Below are positions 11,568 through 20,604 of a DNA stretch of 41,399 nt, piece after piece; the stretch's first letter is position 1; every line of letters begins with the position of its first letter. Source of the DNA: Haplomitrium mnioides. Taxonomy: Eukaryota > Marchantiophyta > Haplomitriopsida > Calobryales. Position numbers and translations under genes: made by a program. Location: contig JBNGIS010008158.1 in NCBI GenBank assembly GCA_049999725.1, positions 1-41,399 of the forward strand, given 5' to 3'. The notes under the pieces are model-generated. The model was not told the DNA's origin. It saw only the letters and a program-made list of their open reading frames with translations, and searched no databases.

Positions 11568-11865
11568 CAATGCAGTCTATGCAAGCATGGACTCCAATAA
11601 CTATACACACAGAAACTTGGAAGTCCATGCGCGCATGGACTCTTATAACCATACACCTCCATGGACCTGTGGGTCTATGCTCACATGGTCTCCCGGAGTC
11701 CATGTAAGCAAGGACTCCTAGAGGTCTACATGCGGATGGACTAGGGAGTTCATGCGTGCATGGACTCCTAAGTCCAAGTGTGTTTGAATGCTTGTATGGA
11801 CTCTTGGGTCTATGCGTACATAGACCCCACGAATCCATGGGCGCATGGACCTAGGAGCTCCAAGT
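11568..11865. repeat. 24-bp palindromic minisatellite in intron 1 of copy B methyltransferase-like gene
   Basis: Units follow the same 24-bp scheme. One is a perfect 20-bp palindrome, AGTCCATGCGCGCATGGACT, at 11622-11641. The array lies inside the intron 11507-11908. Confidence 0.9.
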
Positions 11866-12197
11866 TAGTAAAAAAAGAAACAAATGAAAGAGGGTTTTCA
11901 AAATTTGCCTTGCCATCTTCCTTTGCGGCCTGAAGATGCTTGACAAAAATGTCCCTCTCCTTAAACTCAAAAAATTCAAATCATTTGCGATTTGCGCAGT
12001 GAAGGGTAATTGCATCATAGGACTACATAAGCAACCCAATGTTGGCTTTCTTGCCTTCATGGATCATCGTGATTTGGACCAAAAGATCCAAATTGAAATT
12101 CTCAGCTTCACCAACAAAAAGGTAAAGATGTTGATCGGGGTCTTTCAAGGAGCAATAATTAACAAGCCACTTCCACTCCATTTCCTTGAGATGCCAT

Positions 12198-12659
12198 TCT
12201 CAAGATGATAGAAAGAGGTACAATTGGAGGTGAAAAATGTAATGAACAAAAGTTTACAAAACTCAAAAGGTTGGAAAGGCCGAAAAAAGAAGTAAATGCA
12301 AAAACAGTGATGACAAGAAAACAATAACCAGAAAGTGAACTCTCGACAATGGAAAAAAACTTTAAGTAATGCTCTTTTTATAGCTAAAATTCAAAGATTG
12401 CCTTTTCCCTCCAAAAAATGATTTTGCGGAGCTCTTGACACGTAGGTTCACGTGGTGCAAAAAAAAAAAGTGATTATATAAAGCATCCCTTGTTTCCATC
12501 TTGCCAATTTCTTTTAATTATGTTCTTCACAAAAAGTTCCCAATTTTGTCGTTTTGCAAAAATTTCTTGAAAAACACATCTTTTAGGTGGGCCATAAGAA
12601 GTTCACAATATTTGATAAAATAGTTTCTTGAAGTACTTGATTTTTTGTGAGCCTTTTCA
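12198..12659. promoter_or_regulatory. Bidirectional promoter of copy B with two opposed TATA boxes
   Basis: The minus-strand TATA box (TATAAAA, 12382-12376) lies about 180 bp before the leftward ATG (12197). The plus-strand box TATATAAAG (12475-12483) lies 177 bp before the rightward ATG (12660). Between them a CACGTG palindrome (12449-12454) follows the phrase GAGCTCTTGACACGTAGGTT; copy C keeps the phrase with CG changed to TG/CA. The near-symmetric layout recurs in all three copies. Confidence 0.7.
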
Positions 12660-12869
12660 ATGGCTGGAGTTTCTAAAGGCAAGAAGTTAGAATTCCAAGA
12701 TTCCTCTTCACAAAAAGTGTTACTTTTAACATGCAGGTAAAGATTTGTTCAAACAACAGATATTTGGAGGTAAGCAATGGAGTACCAAAAGCATCAAGTG
12801 TGATGGCGAGTAAATTAGAGAAAAAGCTGGCTTCTGCTGAATCAGATAGCTCTGCCCAAAATGACCAAG

Positions 12870-13010
12870 AAGGTGAACTCCATGTACGCATAGGATCAGG
12901 GACTCAACCCTATGAGCGTATAGGGTCAAGGAGTGAATCCAATGTGAGGATAGGATAAATGAGTGAACAACTTGCGCGCAAAGGATCAAAGAGGGAACCT
13001 AGTACTCGCA
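12870..13010 (+). repeat. 30-bp palindromic repeats translated as ten-residue units in copy B transposase
   Basis: Five units at 30-bp steps encode LHVRIGSGTQ, PYERIGSRSE, SNVRIG plus stop, QLARKGSKRE and PSTRKKLKKQ. The DNA scheme is GAACCCTATGCGCGCATAGG followed by ATCANGGACT. It shares the palindrome core with the 24-bp intron arrays but has a different spacer and period. Confidence 0.85.
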
Positions 13011-14190
13011 AAAAATTAAAGAAACAAACTTCATCCAACACAAGATCTTTGTTGCTCTTCAAGCGGTTGAAGTTGAATCTTTCTTCTAAATATTCCAACA
13101 TATCAGCAAAAAAATGTTCAACACAAAAATTGCAGACGTTTGTAGACCTTTCTTCATCCTCATCTGAGGGAGACCTCGATATTCATGATCAAAGTGTGTT
13201 TGTTCAAAACACAAAAAGCATACAATCCGTGGACAATTTTAATTTTGGAGATGAACCTATGTCCTTGATACCACCACTCAAACAACGAGTGATTTCATTT
13301 CAAGTTGCACTTTGGAAGGAGATTGGGACATCTGAAACAAATTGAATTCTTTTGGAGGACTTCAGTTGAAAATTTGGGAAACAATTCTAGCAAAGAGTCT
13401 CAACCAATCAACATTTCTTTGGAGTTATCGCCAAGGGCACCAATTTTGTTAGAAAAAACATTTTCTTCTAATCCAGATATTGATCAATATTCCGTTTGAG
13501 AATGGTGTTGTTCTCCCAATCCCCAAGAAGAACCTTATCTCTCAAAATTTTTTGTGACAAAACAAACAGTGTTTATAATGATGATCAAGATCCTCATGAT
13601 GAATGGCCTCCTATTGGTGGATTTTCTTACGGGCTGAATCATCCAACACAACATAAGAATTCTTTGTCTGGGCCAAAACCCAAACAGGTAGAAACCTTAC
13701 GTGAAAATTCTATACGGAAAGCCCATCTTGACGAGAGCTTTGTGAAGGAAAAGCTCGATCGAATGTCAATTTCTAAATTGAAGAGAATTTCATGTTGTCA
13801 AAATAATTGCTTGTCATTATGCAAGATAGATGTTTTGAAAACTGTGAGAGAAATGTACTTTTGATAGAGCATGAAGAACCGAGATATCATACTGCAGTGG
13901 GGGAATACCAAAAAAAGACTTTGATGCTGACAATTGGTTTACTTTGCCTAGCAGTACCTTTGTCTATAGAGGAGCCTTCAAATTAATATTAGCAAAAGGG
14001 AATGATAGAATACAAGGGATTTAAAATCTTTAAAATGCACATACTAGAGGTATTTTTGGAAAAAAAGAACTATCTGCTAAAGGAGTTTTCGTGTGTGAGT
14101 AGATGAACAATTTTATCCAAGGACACTGCGAGAGAATGCCCACTAACAAAGTTTATAACTTGCTTGATAGATTTACAAAATGGGAATTTT

Positions 14191-14195
14191 ATAAC
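14191..14195. repeat. Target-site duplication (ATAAC), left of the LTR element
   Basis: It pairs with ATGAC at 24307-24311 (one transition). Removing the element and one copy restores GGAATTTTATAACTACTACA, matching the uninterrupted copy A at 29011-29031. Confidence 0.85.
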
Positions 14196-15465
14196 TGTCA
14201 ACCCCCTCCTTTTGGTCTTATCCTCCGAACACCGCTCTTCGGAAGGAAAAGGCTGACTTTTACGGGGTTCAGGTTCTTTTATGAGATGGCCCCGCTGCAA
14301 GTTATCAATTTCAGGCCTTAAAGGGGTTCCTCCTCACCTTACTGACCTTTCTCCTTGTTCCTCGTTCAATTCTCTATTCACACATTCATACACACCACAA
14401 AAGCGTCTCTAATCAAATTCCAAAGTGGATTTCAGGGATCCGAAATAGGATCCAGACTCAAAGTTTTACAATGCAGGCTCAAGTCCTAATATCTAAATAA
14501 TACATGGGATCTATCCCCTTACTGCCTTATCCTCTGACTCTGATTCTTGGACCCCTGCTAATATGAGATCTTGTTCACTTTGGATCTGAAATGTCTTTTG
14601 AGTAATTACAAATAGAATACAAAACTAACTACACCCTGCACACACAACACCACACACTCCGCTAACGTTCCTTTGACTTGGGATGATCCCCGCAACACAA
14701 TCGTGACCTCTCAACCCTTCATTCCTCTCATTCCTCTACAGCTCTTCTGTTTCTCCCAAGATCCGATCTTTGCTGCCTCCCTTGTACTCCTAATCTTTAT
14801 TCCAGCAATTCCAACCTTCTCATGAGTCTTACGATTTCAGTGACACGTCCTCCCTCTACTCACGCACCCTTCTCCAGATAGTCTTTTTACCTTCCCTCGC
14901 GAGAAGCCCTGGTTTGACTTCCTCATGATCAGAAGAGGTCTTGTTTAACTTCCACCTCTGGAAGACAGTCCTCTCGACTGCTGGCCACCCACTCCACCCC
15001 GAAGCTTCAATGGATCTTCTTACACCGTGTGCGGGCACGAATTCAGCTACTCCTTCTTGACTTCCCTTGAGAGAATAAACCACAAACGCCCTTGACGTTC
15101 CTGGGATTGTTGCTCCTGGACAATTAACACTAAGGCGACCCCAAAGATCCCACCTTGGCAGCCCCTCCGATTTCAAGACAATCTAGATTCCCTTCAGCCT
15201 TCAAGTATCAGTCCACCTCCGATGCTGGTCCACCCGCAGAGATGAGTACACCTGGATTGCCTGAGCCTCTACAGCTCTCCGCCTAGCGATTCCCAATGCC
15301 CCTTTAGTCCACCTCTACCCTTGCTAGCCCCCTGCTCGAGTTCACCTGCGTCAAGTGAAGCTTCAAGAAATCTGTCCTCCCTCCCTCGTGTTTCTTCCTT
15401 TCTGCTATCGCTCTCACGACTTGCAAGCTTGCATTTACACCAACCACTCAAACATCGCAGACATT

Positions 15466-15475
15466 CCCTTTATAC
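15466..15475 (-). promoter_or_regulatory. Candidate LTR TATA box (minus strand)
   Basis: Minus-strand text is GTATAAAGGG. In the 5' LTR the corresponding site (near 21861-21870) reads GCATAAAGGG, one transition away. If real, transcription would start about 1.25 kb before the LTR end, giving a long R-U5. No experimental or comparative support within the window. Confidence 0.35.
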
Positions 15476-16119
15476 CCCTTCTACAGCACGCGTCACTCCC
15501 AACGGTTTCTTGAACAAGAACGCCTCTTTCCTCCTCGTTGGACTTGGCCGTTTTTCTCGTTGGCCTCTGTTTCTTGAGAAGCTGACACCTGTCAGTCTGC
15601 CTACGCTTAACGGTATCAGTTGAAGCATTCAGGATTGGGTAAGGAAGATTTTTGGAGAACTCTTGGCTGAACCCTACCTTCGATTCGTAGTGCTCTCCTT
15701 TGTAGGTTTGCGATCAGGATCGCCTCGCCATTTGGACGCCTCAGCAATTCCTTCGCAATCTTGGTTCAACTCTTTTGAAGCATCAGTTCAAGCGCAGACC
15801 CGAAGTAGTTGTCGAGGAGGTCTTTCCGTAGAGAAATCCGAAGACATTTACTTGGAATAGGATTGGATTCGTAGGTCGACCCCGTAGATTGGCCAACCGT
15901 TGCATCTCGCGGGCAGATTCCTAGTTTTTCCTTGATTCTCCTCGTTGCCATGCCTCCGCGATCACCCACAGACCCCCGCAAGTTGTCATGCTTCTGCAAG
16001 AGCTCACGGACCCCCGCCAGCTGCCACGTGCCCGCAAACTCCACTGGAACAGCACCGTCAATCTTCGGAATCTTGCCGTCGCTCTCCGAACACCACAGGT
16101 TGTCACGTGTCCTGCCTTC

Positions 16120-16440
16120 CACGTCATCCGCACAGCGCCATCCACCACCGCCCGGCAAAGGGGTAGACGGACCGTCGCCTTGACCAAATTCCGTAGTTCA
16201 CCCGTTGCTGACCCGTAGGAACTCTCGGACCATAGTGGAGCGCCACGTCATCCGTCAAAGACCCGCAAGAACCCTCGGACCCCGCTGAACACCACGTCAT
16301 CCGTCGCCGCGTCGTCCGACACCGCCCCGCAAAGGGGTAGATGGACCGTCGCCTTGACCGGATTCCGTAGTTGACTCGTTGGTGACCCGCAGGAACCCTC
16401 AGACCATAGTGGAGCGCCACATCATCCGTCAAATAATTCG
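16120..16440. repeat. 174-bp direct repeat within the LTR
   Basis: GCAAAGGGGTAG occurs at 16155 and 16329, and CATAGTGGAGCGCCAC at 16231 and 16405, both 174 bp apart. The other LTR has the same structure at about 22550-22850, so the duplication predates insertion. Confidence 0.8.
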
Positions 16441-17915
16441 CTCGTCGAGTAAGAACGGTACCTTTTGTTGCCGCTTCGGATCCCGCTCGCAATAAGAATT
16501 GAGGCTTCCTGCGCTTACTCTTTGCTCCGCTTGATATAGGAACCATGGTAGACTCCCCGTGGATCCCCTTCAAACTTTCAGCGCGCCGGGTTGAACTTTC
16601 ATCCTCGACAATGCTGGAACTCCGATAGGTCACCTTTTAGGCTGCTGGTCCCTTGCTTCTTCTTCTGGCCGGATCGTCGCTTCATCGTCTTTTCACCATA
16701 AGAACTAAACGCGCCATAAACTCCCGTCGAACTTTCAGACCATACCTTGTCGAACTTTCTGCTGCTTCGCCGGATCAGTGATATATCAGCATTTCGCCTT
16801 GCTCGCTCTTTGTCTAGCCGGGCTCGTGATAAGTCACTGTTTTGCATCCATTCCCTTGGTTTCTAGTTGGGCTTCTTGTCGGACCCCTATTAAACGGTCT
16901 CTCCACTTAAGGAGGCTAATCGGAACCCGTTTACCCAAGGATTCCCTTTTTTCTGCTAAGTCCTACGGACTCCCTGAGAATGCCACGTGTCCCTGAATCC
17001 GTGAAGTGCAGTGGGACTGCCACGTTTCTGCAGCTCTCCACGGAGTTCTTGAGTTCGTAACTATGATCCATCGTTGTTTCGTCCTTCTCGCTAGGCCTTG
17101 CCGTTGCCTTAAGGAATCTTCCATGTCGCCGTAATAGTGACCAGTCTTCGCTTCGTTAGTCACCGCTTCGCCATCACTTCGGACCCATCGGATCTTCCTT
17201 CACGGATCCCTGTTAAGTGGGGAACTCACATAGGGAGGCTGATCGGATCCCCCATAACTGGGGATCTCCATGTAGGGAGGCGAGCTTCCGTCGAACTCTT
17301 CGAACCCACAAGAGCTGCCACGTCGTCCGTCGGATTCCTCGGAGTGCAGTGCGTTGCCACATTTCTGCAGCAGCCCGCGGAATCCTCGGGACTGATGACG
17401 TCGGTTAACTTCCCAAAGGTTGTTCTTCCTTAGTTCTGCCCCATTCTCTTCGATTCAAGTTGCACTAGGATCGCCTTGATCTCTTCTCTCTATCAAGGTA
17501 TTGCACGCCCCGAATGGTCACGAATTGAGGATGCACTGGTCGAACAGTTGGCTCCTCCGTTCTGCATCCCAACTTTCACCCTTGTCATGGCTCCCTCTAT
17601 CAAGAATTGCTGCCTTGTGGTTCTCCTTTGCTCTCGTAAGTCCCTTCGCTCTGCCCCGTATTCCTTCTCTCTTTTGATGCCATCCCCCTGGAATTCTCTA
17701 GCGGTGACCTCTCCGAGTCTTGCCTCCTTCCTTCACTATATGAATCTGGTTCCGCTACTTTGGATCGGAAAATGAGGTAGCCTGCTCTTAGCTTCCGATT
17801 AGAGCTATTCTGTTGCTTCCAGATTATCTTACCACTTGAGAATGGAGAAATGTTGTTGTTGCCGCTTTTGGTTCCTTGTAACCCAGATTAGCCCCTGTTC
17901 CACTGGCTGACATAA

Positions 17916-17925
17916 CTCCCCTTTG
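17916..17925 (-). other. Polypurine tract of the LTR element
   Basis: Minus-strand CAAAGGGGAG lies three bases before the 3' LTR start (TGTCAGCC), the expected place for plus-strand priming. It fixes the element's orientation together with the ORF. Confidence 0.65.
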
Positions 17926-18163
17926 AATTGTAAAGCGTCCTTGCGAACATACCTCCTCTTTCTCTGGCTGGTTTCCTCTTATCCACTGTGCTGCTTCTGG
18001 TCTCAAAATCTTGACGAAGTGTACTTTTACAAACTCATGCACCCACACATACTCACTCGAAAACTCACACAACTCGCCCTGGAAAACCCATGCAACTACT
18101 CACCTGAACTCTACACAATTACGTACTGGAAAACCCACACAACTACTCTTTCACTCACTCATC

Positions 18164-18975
18164 CTACCACTGCGCACTCTCCCCTCTCAGCCTCTTCCCT
18201 GGATCCCACACAAAATTCGTTTCTCCCAATTTTGGTTCAAGGGGGGTGGAGGATTCCTGCAGCGACATACCTTGCTGCATTCCCTTCTGATTCGTGGAAT
18301 CACCCTTAGACCTGGGATTCCTCGGCTGGCCCTTCACCTCTGGCCTTGATGCAGGTACAACACACACCCACAAGGAACAAGCAACAACATCAGCCCAGAC
18401 ATAAGTACGACACATAGAGCCTGTAAACATAAAACCGTATACAAGTTTGGCGGTGGCGAGGCTGCTTGTAACAATTTCCTCCTTGTCAGCAAGATGCTTC
18501 TGCTGGCTTAAGGCTAGCTCTCTCTCAAAATTGAGATCGGGTTCATCTTCGGGTAATTCTGAATCCTCCGGGCTGCAGCTGCTTACCTCGATTAACGTGC
18601 CTTCCGCCAGTTGAGGAGGCCCTACCTCGGTGACACTTGGCACTTGCAGCCATAGCTGCCTTCAACCGGGTACACCGATGTCAACTCCCCTTTGAGCTCG
18701 GGTTCAGGGCTCGGCTGACATGGGTCTTGCAAGGGTTCCTTGTCTTGTAGGGGATGAGGTTTAGCTACGTACTCCCCTTCCTGCTCTTGCTCTGCCCCAC
18801 CCTGGTTTTCTTTTGCAAGCTTGCATTCATCAACAAGGGACAAGGCAGCTTCCTACTCCCCTTTGAAGACCTACTCTTGCTCTGCCTCAACTGGGTCTTC
18901 TTCTGCAAGCATGCATTCATCAACAAGGGACAGGGCAGCTTCCCACTCCCCTTTTTGGGCTGACTCAAGGTTAGA
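18164..18975 (-). pseudogene. Continuation of the gag-like frame past amber codons
   Basis: Directly after the TAG at 18978-18976 the same frame runs on to 18622, interrupted by two more TAGs. It encodes two copies of a roughly 35-residue acidic repeat, GEWEAALSLVDECMLAEED and GE*EAALSLVDECKLAKEN, then a Pro/Glu-rich part. Comparison of the two copies shows one TAG came from TGG and one from CAG. A further acidic frame (18643-18164, with LPEDEPDLNFERELALSQQK) overlaps in another phase and probably continues the protein after an indel near 18640. No known domain is recognised. Confidence 0.55.
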
Positions 18976-20493
18976 CTAGCAACAGTCCTCCTTGAATTCT
19001 TCGTCTATGGGGTGGGCCTCTCCCTCCCGTGTGTCCTTGGCTATGACAGGGTAGCTTGCCTCCTCTTGCAGTTCTTCGTCTGCAGAAACCAGCTCTGAGG
19101 GAGAGTTTGCAACTTCTACCTCATTGTTGAGTTCCAGATCTGTACTTGTTAGGACCATTGGTTCAGCTTGGTCTTGTGCAGGCCCTTCTGCCACATGTGT
19201 CCAGTACTCATAGAGTTGGTCCTCTCCCTCATCTGACTCTTCACATCCGAGGACCACGGCGCACTCCCTTGTTAAATCTGATCTTGGCCTCCCAGTGCCC
19301 TCCAACAGTTTTGCGGATTCCCTATCTTTCGGTTTTGTTTTTTCTACTTCGGCTTGAATGATGTAGGGAGTAGGTGTTTGCACCTCTGTTATAAATTCTT
19401 TCAACTCTTTGCTTGTAGTCTTCTCCTTGGCTGCCTCCAAAGCCTCCTGTAGTTCTCCCACATCTTCGTGTTGCGTCGGATAGAACCATGTGGAGTTTTC
19501 CTCTTCATATTCAAAATCACTGAGGAATGGCGACACTTGATTCTCATACTTTTTGGCATTTTGCCCTTTCTTGTGCTTGACCTTATTGTGCTTACCCTTC
19601 TTGTGGGACTTGGATTTTGCCTTGGCCCTTACTTGACAACAATCCTTTGAGGTAGAGGTTTCCTCCTTTATCCAGGCTGCTTCCTCCTTTTCATATTGGG
19701 AATGTAGGGCAATTGGATACTCATCCTTTTTCCCCCATGGTTCCGGGCAGTTGGAAGAAACGTGTCCAGGCTGATCACAATTCCAGCACACCATAACGAT
19801 CCTTCTCGGTAGTCCGGTTGCGACCCATTCATCTGCTTGTTCAGCTCCCTCTAGATTTGGCGTAATGCTTGCAAGAAGGGCCTTTATTACCTCCATCTTT
19901 GCACTCAATTCCGCTAAGCGAGCTTCCTCTTCTTTGGCAGCCCTCTTGATCTTTCGCCCCTTTTTGCTCTTGCTCCTTCGGTGAGGCTTGGATCTTGCTT
20001 TGGCCCTTACTCGATAACAATCATCTGAAGCAGACGTTTCATCCTTGGCCAAAGCCGCCTCCTCCTCTTCATGCTGGGAATGTATTGCAATTGGACACTC
20101 ATACTTCTGCCCCCATGGTTCTGGGCAGTTGGAGGAAATGTGTCCAGACTGACCACAATTCCAACACACCATAATGATCCTTCTTGGGGGTCTGGTTGCG
20201 AGCCATTCGTTTGATTGTTCAGCTTTCTCTAGACTAGGCGTGATGCTTGCAAGAAGGGCATGCATCACCTCTATTTTTGAGCTCAATTCCGTTAAGCGTG
20301 CTTCCTCTCTCTTGGCAGCCTTTTTGATCCTTCGCTCTTTTCTCTGCTTCTTTCTTCTTGAAGATCTCTGATCATCAGAGCTGCTACAATCAAAGTCACT
20401 GTCAGAGCTCTCCTCATCGCTACTTGAACTATCAGAAGAGTATTCCGACACATACTTAGCCCGTCTTTTCCTTTGTGTACGGTTATGGCCCAT
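18976..20493 (-). CDS. gag: Gag-like protein with two CCHC zinc knuckles in a tandem duplication (505 aa)
   Basis: The ORF starts at ATG 20493, 84 bp after the PBS-like site. Residues 1-50 are Arg- and Ser/Asp-rich. Two tandem copies of about 126 residues follow (46-171 and 172-297); each has a basic, probably helical segment with EEARL-ELS-K-EV--ALLASITP, then a zinc knuckle CX2CX4HX4C (C110 C113 H118 C123, and C236 C239 H244 C249), then the phrase NCPEPWG and an acidic piece. Residues 300-320 are Lys-rich and 320-505 strongly acidic. Zinc knuckles in Gag bind RNA during packaging, so a nucleocapsid-like role is likely. I see no clear capsid domain, protease or polymerase. It is the only sizeable ORF of the element and probably once ran further (amber codons follow). 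Confidence 0.8.
   Translation of the reverse strand: MGHNRTQRKRRAKYVSEYSSDSSSSDEESSDSDFDCSSSDDQRSSRRKKQRKERRIKKAAKREEARLTELSSKIEVMHALLASITPSLEKAEQSNEWLATRPPRRIIMVCWNCGQSGHISSNCPEPWGQKYECPIAIHSQHEEEEAALAKDETSASDDCYRVRAKARSKPHRRSKSKKGRKIKRAAKEEEARLAELSAKMEVIKALLASITPNLEGAEQADEWVATGLPRRIVMVCWNCDQPGHVSSNCPEPWGKKDEYPIALHSQYEKEEAAWIKEETSTSKDCCQVRAKAKSKSHKKGKHNKVKHKKGQNAKKYENQVSPFLSDFEYEEENSTWFYPTQHEDVGELQEALEAAKEKTTSKELKEFITEVQTPTPYIIQAEVEKTKPKDRESAKLLEGTGRPRSDLTRECAVVLGCEESDEGEDQLYEYWTHVAEGPAQDQAEPMVLTSTDLELNNEVEVANSPSELVSADEELQEEASYPVIAKDTREGEAHPIDEEFKEDCC
19603..20358 (-). repeat. 378-bp in-frame tandem duplication within the gag-like ORF
   Basis: The two halves (20358-19981 and 19980-19603) encode residues 46-171 and 172-297. 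The CCHC knuckles are at 20166-20125 and 19788-19747, exactly 378 bp apart. The copies have diverged at many codons but keep all zinc ligands. Confidence 0.88.
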
Positions 20494-20576
20494 TCCTTCA
20501 ATAAAGAGGAAAACTTTGACTCTTTTGAGATATGATAACTTGGTTTTGGGTTGGTCTCAGGTTTTTGCAAACCTTT

Positions 20577-20596
20577 CGCCCTCCTTCTAGTGCCGA
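20577..20596 (-). other. Putative primer-binding site
   Basis: Minus-strand TCGGCACTAGAAGGAGGGCG lies eight bases inside the 5' LTR end. It resembles the GGCRCTAGAAGGAGGG type of PBS that I recall from Tat-lineage Ty3/gypsy elements; the tRNA was not verified. Confidence 0.5.
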
Positions 20597-20604
20597 AAAA
20601 TGTA

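Larger units (their letters stand above)
9115..12197 (-). pseudogene. Copy B ParB-like/DNA methyltransferase-like gene, exons 1-3, broken
   Basis: Exon 1 is 12197-11909 from a true ATG; a deletion after codon 6 shifts the frame, and the donor has decayed to AAG|GCAAAT. Intron 1 (11908-11507) ends TTTTTCAG. Exon 2 (11506-10040, 489 codons if ungapped) carries ADFIDGYKDAKRVERDFIKL, a KKK/Ser-rich linker, the ParB-like motif YHYEIVGGNHNAT (about 10768-10728), the block NDNYDQRYRLEMTSIQKVEY, and a helical tail ending SSFEKLL. Its donor is TTG|GTTAGT. Intron 2 (10039-9186) ends GTGTTCAAG; exon 3 starts at 9185 and matches copy C to about 9115. The methyltransferase motifs expected in exons 3-4 are not here. 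Several stops and a frameshift near 10970 prevent function. In copy C the same exons have nearly the same sizes (381, 1478 bp). Confidence 0.72.
12660..14195 (+). pseudogene. Copy B DUF7869-type transposase gene, 5' part up to the LTR insertion
   Basis: The gene starts at ATG 12660 (MAGVSKGKKLEFQDSSSQKV), 177 bp after a TATA box. A stop after 26 codons follows a possible donor (GCAG|GTAAAG), so an intron or a frameshift lies here. Then come ten-residue repeats, a Lys-rich stretch, an acidic DLSSSSSEGDLDIHD segment, and a region shared with copy C (NLGNNSSKE, LELSP, LEKTF). The frame 13496-13864 ends with RISCCQNNCLSLCKIDVLKT, a Cys-rich segment like those near the start of DUF7869 proteins. 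The helix-turn-helix-like region around 13870-14190 is mostly decayed. Coding resumes at 24312 after the LTR element. Family assignment is from memory of the conserved blocks. Confidence 0.68.
14196..17912 (-). repeat. 3' LTR of the gag-only element
   Basis: It aligns end to end with 20605-24306. It contains the direct 174-bp repeat near 16155-16440, many GCCACGT motifs, and a TATA-like site at 15466-15475. Open frames inside it occur in both LTRs but show no protein motif. Confidence 0.9.

Noticed and set aside
15766-16633. Overlapping 130- and 169-codon minus-strand frames in the LTR
   Set aside because: They reflect the GC-rich 174-bp repeat; the other LTR keeps them only in part and no motif is recognisable.
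17913-17935. Primer-binding site for a plus-strand orientation of the LTR element
   Set aside because: The sequence after the left LTR (TAACTCCCC) does not suit a tRNA 3' end, and its complement is a good polypurine tract; the ORF is also on the minus strand.
18976-20493. Host CCHC zinc-finger gene
   Set aside because: Its position between paired LTRs, between PBS-like site and polypurine tract, and in the same orientation makes a Gag-like retroelement protein far more likely.
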